Of a stretch of 24,370 bases of DNA, positions 8,634 through 15,838 are shown in pieces. The notes beneath the pieces are model-generated. The model did no database searches, was not told where the DNA came from, and saw only the letters and a list, made by a program, of their open reading frames with translations. This DNA is from CAG-791 sp003447895. GTDB lineage: Bacteria; Bacillota; Clostridia; Lachnospirales; Lachnospiraceae. The first letter of the stretch is position 1; each line of letters opens with the position of its first letter. The stretch is from the NCBI GenBank assembly GCA_946620035.1, contig CAMOMX010000028.1, positions 1 through 24,370 on the forward strand, written 5' to 3'. The translations under genes were made by a program, and so were the position numbers.

Positions 8634-8761
8634 GCTCCACCTCTCTTGTCCAAACTTTGGATGAGTTTATTCTATCACTTTAAACAGCAGATGCCCTATA
8701 AAAAAGTGTGGCGTACCGTTCTATGTCCGCTTTTTAGCCCAAAGGTGCGCCGACTGTTTTT

Positions 8762-8863
8762 TGAGCCATGCAGACAACTCCACCGTATGTGTCCAATCCG
8801 TCTGTCATCTGATTACATGCAGGCATGTATCAGATGTCATCCGGCTTCTCCACGCATGGCTCA
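8762..8863. repeat. nested inverted repeats between the flotillin and BspA-type genes
   Basis: An outer perfect 10-bp inverted repeat, TGAGCCATGC (8762-8771) and GCATGGCTCA (8854-8863), encloses an inner imperfect one of about 17 bp: 8803-8820 pairs with 8823-8839 with one mismatch and one bulged T, and 2 nt between the arms. Neither is followed by a T-run, so these are not simple terminators. The element lies downstream of the flotillin terminator and about 235-335 bp before the start of the BspA-type gene. The rest of 8528-8870 holds only the possible short leader ORF at 8583-8633 and a short palindrome at 8650-8660. I see no clear promoter there. Confidence 0.5.
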
Positions 8864-8874
8864 TTGCTTCACGC

Positions 8875-8904
8875 AAAAAAGGGGCTGTCGCATTTGACAG
8901 CCCC
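8875..8904 (-). terminator. intrinsic terminator after the flotillin-like gene
   Basis: On the minus strand GGGGCTGTC, a 6-nt loop and GACAGCCCC form a perfect 9-bp GC-rich stem followed by TTTTTT. It lies 63 nt after the stop codon of the SPFH gene. Confidence 0.9.
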
Positions 8905-8967
8905 CTCCATATGCGCTCAAAAGATTCAGTCCTTCTGTTCGCCGCTATTTGTTTTTCCTTTGAGGTT

Positions 8968-10608
8968 TTATACCTTGCCGGAGACGGAATCCTCTGATTC
9001 CTTCTTCGTGGCTGCTGTGACAAGTCCCTCCGGGACCCCGGTCACATTGATGTTTCTGGTTACCTTGGCGTCATAGGTGTTAGCCTTTATGATCTCACTA
9101 AGATCCACGCCGGTCGCCTGTGACATTGTGTCAAATACCTGCTTCATGACCACAGGCATATTGCCCGAGATCTGGGAAGCGCCGCCGCTTCCGTCGCCGG
9201 TTCCGTAGATGTTGATGCTGTCGATCTGGCTCAGAGGCTTCGCGATCTCGCTCGCCATCTGGGGCATGATCTTGATCATCATCTCTACGATCGCCGCGTT
9301 GTTGTACTTCTTGTACGCCTCCGCGCGCTTTTCCATGGCTTCCGCTTCCGCAAGACCTTTGGCCTTGATGGCTTCCGCTTCCGCAAGACCCTTGGCTTCA
9401 ATACCTGCAGCTTCCGCATCGTACTTGGCCTTGATACCGGCTGCCTCCTGCTCCGCAGAGAACTTGTCGGCCTCTGCCTGCGCCTTTCTGGCTGCCGCTT
9501 CCCGCTCCTGCTCGAACAGCGCTGCTTCTGCCTCTCTCTGCCTCTTAGCAAGTTCCGCTTCCGCTTTCTGTTCTGTTGCGTATCTCTCCGCCTCTGCCTG
9601 CTTTCTGACATTGGCGTCAAGCTCTCTCTCTTTGATGGCCACCTGGCGTTCCCTGAGGTCCGCCTCCCTCTCAGCCTGCGCGATCTGCGCGTTGACTGTC
9701 TCGGTGTTGACCTCTTTCATCTGAATCTGCTTCTGGATGTCGTAAGCGGCATCCGCTTCCGCTCTCTTCGTATCCTCGATCCTCTTGAGGTCTGCTTTCC
9801 GAAGAGCCAGTTCATTGTTCTTCTTCTCGATCTCGAGATTTGCGATCACCCTCGCGTCATTGGCTTCGCGCGAGGTCTCCGCCTGTTTGATTGCCACGTC
9901 TCTGTCTGCCTCAGCCTTTGCGATGGCTGCTTCCTTCTGGATCTTGGACATGTTGTCCTGGCCCAGGGCATTGATCAGGCCGTTCTCATCGACGACCTTC
10001 TGGATATTGCAGGAAATGATCTTGATACCCAGATTGTTCATATCGGACTGCGCTTTCTCCTGGACCTGGTCACCGAAGGCTTTCCGGTCCGAGGAGATGA
10101 CTCTCAGCTCCATCGTGCCGATGATCTCACGCATGTTGCCCTGCAGGGAATCGGTCAGCGCTTTTACGATCTGCTCTTCCCTCATATTCAGGAAGTTCTT
10201 CATTGCGAGGTCGATGCCGGGCACCAGCCTGTAATGTTCCCCCTCATGCGCGTCACCGACGGGATAGGTGTACTCACCGGTAGGATCCGGCACCTTCACC
10301 ATTTCCTTGTCTGACATCACCGCGACCTTTGCGATCGCGTCAATGTCGACTCCGATGAAGTCCTTTGTGGGGATATAGCCGTTCGTCTTGATATCTACCG
10401 ACACCTGACGAAGGAGCAGCTTGTCAAGACGGTTGAGGAGCGGTATACAGATCCCTGCGTTTCCGATCAGGATCTTCTTCCTGCCGGCGCCTGTAATGAT
10501 GAACGCCGTATCCGGCGGCGCCTTGACATAGCTCTTTAAGATCAGGCACGAAACCGCTGCGATCACTAATACAACAACTGCAATAATAGGAACTATAGCG
10601 TATAACAT
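8968..10608 (-). CDS. flotillin-like SPFH/band 7 membrane protein
   Basis: A 546-aa protein organised like bacterial flotillins (FloT/YuaG). It has one N-terminal membrane segment (about residues 4-25), an SPFH/PHB domain (about 28-215), a long Ala/Glu/Lys/Arg coiled coil (about 222-435) with EA and KA repeats typical of flotillins, and a C-terminal tail with GDGSGG near 471. Flotillins scaffold membrane microdomains and influence secretion and signalling; here that is inferred from family. The usual NfeD/YuaF partner gene is not adjacent. The ATG at 10608 has AGGAGG 5 nt upstream, and the longer open frame upstream lacks support. It stands alone, with a terminator at 8875-8904, between two giant secreted proteins. 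Confidence 0.92.
   Translation of the reverse strand: MLYAIVPIIAVVVLVIAAVSCLILKSYVKAPPDTAFIITGAGRKKILIGNAGICIPLLNRLDKLLLRQVSVDIKTNGYIPTKDFIGVDIDAIAKVAVMSDKEMVKVPDPTGEYTYPVGDAHEGEHYRLVPGIDLAMKNFLNMREEQIVKALTDSLQGNMREIIGTMELRVISSDRKAFGDQVQEKAQSDMNNLGIKIISCNIQKVVDENGLINALGQDNMSKIQKEAAIAKAEADRDVAIKQAETSREANDARVIANLEIEKKNNELALRKADLKRIEDTKRAEADAAYDIQKQIQMKEVNTETVNAQIAQAEREADLRERQVAIKERELDANVRKQAEAERYATEQKAEAELAKRQREAEAALFEQEREAAARKAQAEADKFSAEQEAAGIKAKYDAEAAGIEAKGLAEAEAIKAKGLAEAEAMEKRAEAYKKYNNAAIVEMMIKIMPQMASEIAKPLSQIDSINIYGTGDGSGGASQISGNMPVVMKQVFDTMSQATGVDLSEIIKANTYDAKVTRNINVTGVPEGLVTAATKKESEDSVSGKV
9335..9400 (-). repeat. two tandem 33-bp units in the flotillin coiled coil
   Basis: Units 9335-9367 and 9368-9400 are near-identical (only a few differences, at the low-coordinate-distal end of each unit) and encode an 11-residue unit seen as KGLAEAEAIKA then KGLAEAEAMEK. 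Eleven residues is a hendecad, a natural coiled-coil period, so the duplication keeps the helix register. Confidence 0.75.
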
Positions 10609-10628
10609 ATTGTCCTCCTGTTCCCGCT

Positions 10629-10648
10629 TCACTGCTTGTCCGCAGTGA
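10629..10648 (-). promoter_or_regulatory. leader hairpin before the flotillin-like gene
   Basis: TCACTGC, a 6-nt loop and GCAGTGA form a perfect 7-bp stem ending about 13 nt before the AGGAGG of the SPFH gene. There is no T-run, so it is not a terminator. It may affect mRNA stability or ribosome access. Confidence 0.35.
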
Positions 10649-10720
10649 TCTGCGCTGTAACTGCTGTCCCTCAGCAAATTCTGTATTTGCTTTGGTTGTA
10701 GACATATTAGTTCTCAGAAA

Positions 10721-10790
10721 GGACAAAATATACATATTTCACAGCGGATTATATCCGCTTATTCCGCCATTTGGGCAAAATATACAAATT
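10721..10790 (-). promoter_or_regulatory. direct repeats flanking a palindrome; likely promoter/operator of the flotillin-like gene
   Basis: Two 18-bp direct repeats, GGACAAAATATACATATT (10721-10738) and GGGCAAAATATACAAATT (10773-10790), start 52 bp apart, close to five helical turns. They flank the palindrome AGCGGAT-TAT-ATCCGCT (10743-10759). Read on the minus strand, the palindrome contains a perfect -10 box TATAAT (10748-10753). The nearest -35 candidate is TTGCCC with a 19-bp spacer, which is poor. The layout resembles an operator over a promoter. The rest of the 249-bp gap (10609-10857) has no clear terminator for the gene upstream. Confidence 0.5.
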
Positions 10791-10857
10791 CCTTCTTATT
10801 TACTAGCGGAACCTCCCGAACAGCTTTTTTCGCATAAGCTTTCCTGCTTTATCTCAG

Positions 10858-13800
10858 TTACTTTTTGATCGCCAGCTTTTTGGCCGCGCTCCACGCCGAG
10901 TAATAGGTCTTGCCGCCGACCTTCTTATAAGACCTGATTCTCACGTAGTAGATCTTACCTTTGGTAAGGCTCCCGATCACCCTGGTCACGATGCTGTTCT
11001 TAGTCACACTCACACTCTTCGCGCCGCTGAAGCTGCTCTTCAGGCCGTACTGGATCTGGTAGCCGTTTGCCTTTGCGTTCTTACTCCACTTCAGGCTCAT
11101 CTTCCTTGATGCGCTGTTTTGGATCGACGTGACAGACGGTCTGGCCAGAAAATAAGTGACTGCGGACTTACACTTCGTACTCACACCGGTAGATCCCTTG
11201 GCAAAGATCTGATAGCTGTACTTGGCGCCGTTTGTGACAGCACCTGCATCGGTGTAAGTCACTACATTTCCGACCGTCTTGATGGTCTTCCAGGCGCCGG
11301 TTCCGATCCTGCGCTTGATGATGTAGTTTGTGGCGCCCGCGACTTTCTTCCAGGTAAGCTTGATTCCTTTGCCGTTTGTCGCTGCTGCCGCAGTGAAGGC
11401 GGTTGTTGCCGCGGGAAGAACGGTCACTTTGATCGTCTTCGATTTTCCCTCATAGTTGCCGGTTGCGGCAGCTGCTACCGTGATCACAGCTGTTCCGACT
11501 TTCTTTGCAGTCACTTTGCCGTCCGCACTGACTGTGGCCACAGCAATATTGGAAGACTTGTATGTGATCTTTGCGCTATCCTTCACGCCACTGACCGTAA
11601 TCCCGGAGCTCGCTCCTGCTGTCAGCTTAGAAGCGCCGATCTTTGCATTCACTGTCTGTGCCGCTTTGCCCACAGTATAGGTGACTGTTTTGGAACCTTT
11701 GTAGATGCTGCCTTCAGCCGGCGTGATCTCTACGGACTTGGTTCCTGCGCTGACAAGATCCGAAGGAGTATAAGAAACCACATAGTCTGCGCCTTCCGTA
11801 AGGACCGTACCGTAATATTCTACCCGGACAGCCGGTTTGGCCTCTTTCCCGTTATAGGTGTATTTTGCCTGGCTTAACTCTGCATTCACGTCCTCAAGCT
11901 CATAAGTCCTGATATTGATGACCTTGAAGGACACTGTACAGGTGTTATGGTAAGCATCCATAACTTCGCATTCATACAGGGTATCTCTGTCGGGAGCCAC
12001 CTGAATGCTGCTCCCGCCGCCTCCGGGGACCTCCTTCCAGCCGCTCTCCGGATCTTCATCGCTCAGGTCATGCGCTTTCCAGTCATAGGTCATTCCGCTT
12101 TCATTCGCTGCGGATACCTCTGCGCTGAGTGTGACAGTCTCTCCTTTTTGGCGCTCCACCGTAAAAAGGTTCGTTCCCCCGATATAGTGATCAGGGTCTG
12201 TGTCATGACCGACAGGCAGAACATGGAAATCATTTTCCACTTTCACATCGAAATAGACGTGTCCGGTCTGCCCAAACTCAGATCTTACTTCGCAGGCATA
12301 CGTTCCGGAAAATTCAGGAGATATTGTCAGCGATGAGGTGTTTTCTCCGGAAATCTCCCGATTCCTGCTGTCGAACCAGGTATACGTATAGCCCGAAGCA
12401 TCTTCATCAGACAGCACATTAAGGGTTGTGCTTTCTCCCGGGCTTACGCTCACAGCAGCACGACGTTCATGCTGTCCGTCTTCGTACCAGCTGCCTTCCG
12501 GATATACTTCCAGTTCATTGGGATCGTAAACATCGAAATATACAATAGATCTGTTGTCGCGATCATAGTCAAAGGCCATGAAAATATACATCCCCGGTTT
12601 CATAACGGTTGCCTTATTTCCGTCTATTTCCATATAAGAATAATCAAAAAACGGGTTCTCGGCAGTCCAGGTATATTCGACTCCCGGCAGAGTCGCGTCT
12701 TCCGCATAGGCTTCCAGCAAGAGAGGAGTGTATCCGTCCCTTGCGTTTCCCTCAATAGGCAGCGAAATCGTGTAAAAATAGGTGCCTTTCCAATATTTCA
12801 GATAGCCGTTGGGAGATGTCACCCTTGTAAAGTTCTCAGTTAAGATAAAGCAGGCTTCGTCCTTGTTGCCGTACTGGTCTTCCGCTGTGCAGATCCATCT
12901 CTCTATAAAAGGATACTTTTCGTTCTGGCCTCTGATCAGGTAACTCTCTTTTGACGGGTCGGGCTGGTTTCCTTCCCATGTTACATGTCTCCATGAATAG
13001 GTAACTTCCGCATCATCGCTTGCGATCAGCTCTGTTTCCAGCTTATAGGGCGTATAATTTCCCTCCGTTTTAATATAAAGAATATCCTCGCGCTCTCCGT
13101 TGACGGTCTCGGATCCCTTCGGCAGCAGAGTCAGGCCGCCATATTTCACATCAAATGTGACAGTTCGATGGTTTCCCCGCCCGTCATAGACCGTGCATGT
13201 ATACACTCCGGATCTTACTGTATCGAGATGAAGTGTATCACTGTTTTCCCCTTCGATCGTTTCTTCATCCTTCTCCCAATAGAAGGAAAGGTCCTGAAGG
13301 CCGGCCGGGCGAACAACAGCTCTCAGGGTAAGGTTTTCGGGGGAATCCGGACGAATTGTGATCGTGTCGGCCATTGCGCCTATTGAATTCCTGTGGACTC
13401 CTTCCGGATAGACCTCCATATGATCGTCGACATAGACATCAAAGGAGCAGTATTCTGTCTGATAGCTGCTGCCATACTTTTCGACTTCGCAGCTGTATTC
13501 TGCTGTCTGATCCGCAGTCACAGTAATACTGTTTGTGTTATCAGGGAGCTCTTCACGGTAGTACTGCCGGCTTCCGTTAATAAGCCTGTAACCGGAGCGT
13601 TCCCAGGTATAAGCGATATCTGAAGTATTACCGCTTTCAGCGTTGACCGTCATCGTAACCGTATCGCCGTAGGATACATCGAAATTTTTGGCGTTCTGCG
13701 ACACTTTGAGATAATCTTCTATTTCGAACGGGAATCTGATCGTTTCCGTCCTGCTGCGGTAGCTTACAATGCACGAATACTCGTAATTTCCGGGCTCACT

Positions 13801-14784
13801 GAGCGAAAAGGAAATGCTCTCCCCCGTCTCCCCATCGATCAGTTCATTATCGTTGTCATACCACTCGTATGTCACCTCATCCAAGTGCTCGCATTGCGTA
13901 TTCACTTTCAGGGTCACAGGGCTGCCCGCTTTATAGCAGCTGTCATATTCTGCCGCTTCCGCCTCGAACAGCATGTACTCAACATGTACTGTAACATTCC
14001 CCAGATCACCGGGAAAAGAAATGCTAAAGGTGTAAGCCTTCCCTGCTGTCAGGTCCGCACTGAGCCTGAATTCATGGTCGCCTGTCTGATTTAAATAAGC
14101 CTGCATCGACCACCCTTCTTCATCATAAAGCAGTGCATTCGGTTCAATACCATCAGTCTCCGTTGTGACACAGAAATCATAGGGACCGTCTTCTTCCGGT
14201 ATAAAGCGAAAATAGTATCCAAAAGTATCGGATACTGTAACTTCAGCTTCAGAGCCGAGTGTGATATCAATAGGATTATCATAGTCTCTTCCGGTATAAT
14301 CTTCGCCTTTTGCCGCATCTTTGGTTTCAGAGCTCTCTTCAATCTCTTCTGCCACAGGCTCGGAATAAGAGGCAGTCCCTTCCTCCGTCGAAGCTGCGCT
14401 TTGAGACCCGTCGGACCCGGAAGACGTGTCCGCGGCTTCAGCTGACTCTTCTTTCTGAGTATCAGGTTCGAAGTCCTCTCCGTCATTTTCTGCGGAATCC
14501 GTCTCCCTGTCCGCTTCGGCCTCTTCCTCCGTTTCCTCCGCGGTTTCAGGATCGGCGGGATCCGTCTGGGCAGAAACCGTCTCTTCAGGCTCTTCCTCCG
14601 AAGCAGCCTCCCCTTCTTCATAGTCTTCTGCATCTGTTTCAGATGCCTCTTGCGCTGAAACGGCCGCTGTCTCACCTATTCCCGGAATCTCTGCAGCCAG
14701 TGCAGTGGTTCCGCTCATAGGAAGACAAGTGGAAATTACCATACTCAGTGACATGAGAATAGCAGTGACCTTCTTCATTTTCAT
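10858..14784 (-). CDS. large secreted multidomain protein: PPC-like, seven Ig-like units, MBG, BIG_2 and two Fn3-like domains
   Basis: A 1308-aa exported protein I cannot name. A signal peptide (residues 1-31, ending ALAAE) is followed by a very acidic stretch to about 165. A region resembling a bacterial pre-peptidase C-terminal domain (about 168-270, with YYFRFIPEEDGPYDF) comes next. Seven Ig-like units of about 95-100 residues cover 272-957. Each has an aromatic-W motif (YEWYD, YTWER, FYWEK...) and most end in SGxYxCxV-like strands (VYTCTV, TYACEV, LYECEV). Next come an MBG-like domain (971-1040, YNGKEAKPAV), a BIG_2-like domain (1045-1122, SSNIAVATVS) and two Fn3-like domains (about 1125-1215 and 1216-1308). 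The last ends in YYVRIRSYK and SAWSAAK, matching the tail of the BspA-type protein. No LPXTG or SLH is present. The ATG at 14784 has GGGAGGG 5 nt upstream. Adhesive or matrix function is inference only. Confidence 0.88.
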   Translation of the reverse strand: MKMKKVTAILMSLSMVISTCLPMSGTTALAAEIPGIGETAAVSAQEASETDAEDYEEGEAASEEEPEETVSAQTDPADPETAEETEEEAEADRETDSAENDGEDFEPDTQKEESAEAADTSSGSDGSQSAASTEEGTASYSEPVAEEIEESSETKDAAKGEDYTGRDYDNPIDITLGSEAEVTVSDTFGYYFRFIPEEDGPYDFCVTTETDGIEPNALLYDEEGWSMQAYLNQTGDHEFRLSADLTAGKAYTFSISFPGDLGNVTVHVEYMLFEAEAAEYDSCYKAGSPVTLKVNTQCEHLDEVTYEWYDNDNELIDGETGESISFSLSEPGNYEYSCIVSYRSRTETIRFPFEIEDYLKVSQNAKNFDVSYGDTVTMTVNAESGNTSDIAYTWERSGYRLINGSRQYYREELPDNTNSITVTADQTAEYSCEVEKYGSSYQTEYCSFDVYVDDHMEVYPEGVHRNSIGAMADTITIRPDSPENLTLRAVVRPAGLQDLSFYWEKDEETIEGENSDTLHLDTVRSGVYTCTVYDGRGNHRTVTFDVKYGGLTLLPKGSETVNGEREDILYIKTEGNYTPYKLETELIASDDAEVTYSWRHVTWEGNQPDPSKESYLIRGQNEKYPFIERWICTAEDQYGNKDEACFILTENFTRVTSPNGYLKYWKGTYFYTISLPIEGNARDGYTPLLLEAYAEDATLPGVEYTWTAENPFFDYSYMEIDGNKATVMKPGMYIFMAFDYDRDNRSIVYFDVYDPNELEVYPEGSWYEDGQHERRAAVSVSPGESTTLNVLSDEDASGYTYTWFDSRNREISGENTSSLTISPEFSGTYACEVRSEFGQTGHVYFDVKVENDFHVLPVGHDTDPDHYIGGTNLFTVERQKGETVTLSAEVSAANESGMTYDWKAHDLSDEDPESGWKEVPGGGGSSIQVAPDRDTLYECEVMDAYHNTCTVSFKVINIRTYELEDVNAELSQAKYTYNGKEAKPAVRVEYYGTVLTEGADYVVSYTPSDLVSAGTKSVEITPAEGSIYKGSKTVTYTVGKAAQTVNAKIGASKLTAGASSGITVSGVKDSAKITYKSSNIAVATVSADGKVTAKKVGTAVITVAAAATGNYEGKSKTIKVTVLPAATTAFTAAAATNGKGIKLTWKKVAGATNYIIKRRIGTGAWKTIKTVGNVVTYTDAGAVTNGAKYSYQIFAKGSTGVSTKCKSAVTYFLARPSVTSIQNSASRKMSLKWSKNAKANGYQIQYGLKSSFSGAKSVSVTKNSIVTRVIGSLTKGKIYYVRIRSYKKVGGKTYYSAWSAAKKLAIKK

Positions 14785-14825
14785 AATTTCCCTCCCTGGA
14801 GTTGCCGCGTAGTCTTTAACCTGAA

Positions 14826-14886
14826 ATAAAGAACTCCTTAGATCCGGTACACAATCTCAGTATACCATTTCTAAGGAGTTCTTTAT
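14826..14886 (-). terminator. 61-bp interrupted palindrome: ssrA terminator candidate overlapping a surface-gene promoter candidate
   Basis: Perfect 17-bp arms (14826-14842 and 14870-14886) enclose a second stem (14846-14852 with 14860-14866, one G-U pair), so the whole element folds into one long hairpin. On the minus strand it starts 20 nt after the tmRNA 3' end and its last arm runs into TTCTTTATTT, so it can end ssrA transcription. The U-run is interrupted, and the long arms are unusual. Confidence 0.55.
14859..14867 (-). promoter_or_regulatory. possible extended -10 promoter for the Ig-like surface protein
   Basis: Inside the loop region of the palindrome the minus strand reads TGGTATACT, an extended -10 (TGn plus TATACT). 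The -35 region at 17 bp is poor (TATAAA). It is the only promoter-like element between the tmRNA and the ATG at 14784. It would give a leader of about 70 nt. Confidence 0.35.
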
Positions 14887-14905
14887 ATAACTGCCGATAA
14901 ATTAT

Positions 14906-15254
14906 TAGTGGATTAGAGGGGAGTCGAACCCCTGTCCAAAAGCCAATTCAATGTCCTTCTACTATCATAGACTGTTTTTCCGGATTTCTCCCGTTCCCTC
15001 CGCCGACGGAAAACAGTCAATCCATCGGACTTGGTAGCTTCATGATACGCCCGCGGGGGCAAAGCTTACCCCGTGTCGTTTCCCGCTTTCATGACGCCGG
15101 AGCTGCAGGATGCGGGTGTCCTCCAGACGACGGGTGGCAATTAAGCCGCCAGTGCTACTCTATCGTTAGCGTTTATTTTTAATTGTGCCGTTTGACGATC
15201 GGCGTCGGATAGCTTCTCCACCTGCATGACCCCTGTCGAAACCTTTACTAACCC
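14906..15254 (-). ncRNA. ssrA: tmRNA (transfer-messenger RNA)
   Basis: A one-piece tmRNA of about 346 nt that rescues stalled ribosomes together with SmpB. The 5' end GGGTTAG (from 15254) pairs with CTAATCC near the 3' end in a 7-bp acceptor stem that includes the G3-U pair needed for alanine charging. It is followed by the conserved GGTTTCGACAGGGG. The T arm is AGGGG-TTCGACT-CCCCT. CCA is not encoded; the genome has CTA after the discriminator A. The mRNA part encodes a tag read as ANDRVALAA followed by TAA (15141-15170), with the usual ALAA-type degron end. It lies just downstream of smpB and has its own promoter. The 3' end may be given as 14906 or 14909 depending on treatment of the CCA. 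Confidence 0.96.
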
Positions 15255-15263
15255 GGGATAATG

Positions 15264-15300
15264 CAAATGAGGCCGGGCACTTTCGCGCCCTTTTCATTTG
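15264..15300 (-). other. 5' leader hairpin of the tmRNA precursor
   Basis: Between the promoter and the mature tmRNA the minus strand folds into CAAATGA/TCATTTG (outer stem) and GGGCGC-GAAA-GTGCCC (inner stem with a GNRA tetraloop). It would be part of the primary transcript and be cut off, presumably by RNase P, at 15254. Confidence 0.5.
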
Positions 15301-15308
15301 ACATTTGT

Positions 15309-15336
15309 ATTATACAACAGCCGAAAAGGAAGTCAA
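15309..15336 (-). promoter_or_regulatory. strong sigma-A type promoter of ssrA
   Basis: TTGACT (15331-15336) and a perfect TATAAT (15309-15314) are separated by 16 bp on the minus strand. Transcription would start near 15302, about 48 nt before the mature tmRNA. It lies just after the smpB stop codon. Confidence 0.8.
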
Positions 15337-15364
15337 CCGTTTAAACTGCCGGTTAACAGAATGA

Positions 15365-15838
15365 TCACATCCTGATCTGGCTGTTCCTGAAGTCCCTCTC
15401 CGTCTCGCGCTTTAGTGCCTTCTTTTTGAGGTCATCGCGCTTGTCGTAGAGCTTCTTGCCTCGCGCAAGGCCGATCTCCACCTTGACCCGTCCGTTCTTG
15501 AAATAGACCTGCAGGGGCATGAGGGTATATCCCTTTGCCTGCACCTGGCCGGCCAGCTTCATGATCTCGCGCTTGTGGAGAAGGAGCCGCCTCTTTCGGA
15601 GCGGTTCGCGGTTAAAAATATTGCCCTTTTCGTAGGGGCTCACATTCATTCCCTCGACAAAAGCTTCCCCGTGGTCGATCGTGACATAGGCTTCCTTGAT
15701 GCTGCACTTGCCCTGCCGGATGGATTTCACTTCCGTTCCGAACAGCTCAATACCCGCCTCATATTTTTCTTCTATGAAGTAATCGTGATAGGCCTTCTTG
15801 TTGTTCGCTACAAGCTTGATCGCTTCCTTGGCACTCAT
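15365..15838 (-). CDS. smpB: SsrA-binding protein SmpB
   Basis: SmpB (157 aa) binds the tRNA-like part of tmRNA and carries it to stalled ribosomes. It has the family's OB-barrel motifs (NNKKAYHDYFIEEKYEAG, FGTEVKSIRQGK, MNVSPYEKGN, RKRRLLLHKREI) and the basic C-terminal tail that enters the mRNA channel (KKKALKRETERDF to the end). Length is normal. The ATG overlaps the rnr stop in the sequence ATGA (15835-15838), which points to translational coupling. AAAGGGA lies about 6 nt upstream, inside the end of rnr. Its RNA partner ssrA follows directly, and its functional partner RNase R precedes it. Confidence 0.97.
   Translation of the reverse strand: MSAKEAIKLVANNKKAYHDYFIEEKYEAGIELFGTEVKSIRQGKCSIKEAYVTIDHGEAFVEGMNVSPYEKGNIFNREPLRKRRLLLHKREIMKLAGQVQAKGYTLMPLQVYFKNGRVKVEIGLARGKKLYDKRDDLKKKALKRETERDFRNSQIRM

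Noticed and set aside
10424..10735. Minus-strand 103-codon frame overlapping the start of the flotillin-like gene
   Set aside because: It is out of frame with the SPFH domain, lacks a ribosome binding site and becomes Arg- and Cys-rich nonsense once inside the SPFH gene.
14906..14930. An attachment-site copy of the ssrA 3' end marking an integrated island
   Set aside because: I looked for a second copy of the T-arm/acceptor sequence near the far end of the surface block (about 5100-5200) and in the gaps at 8528-8967 and 10609-10857 and found none; no integrase gene is present either.
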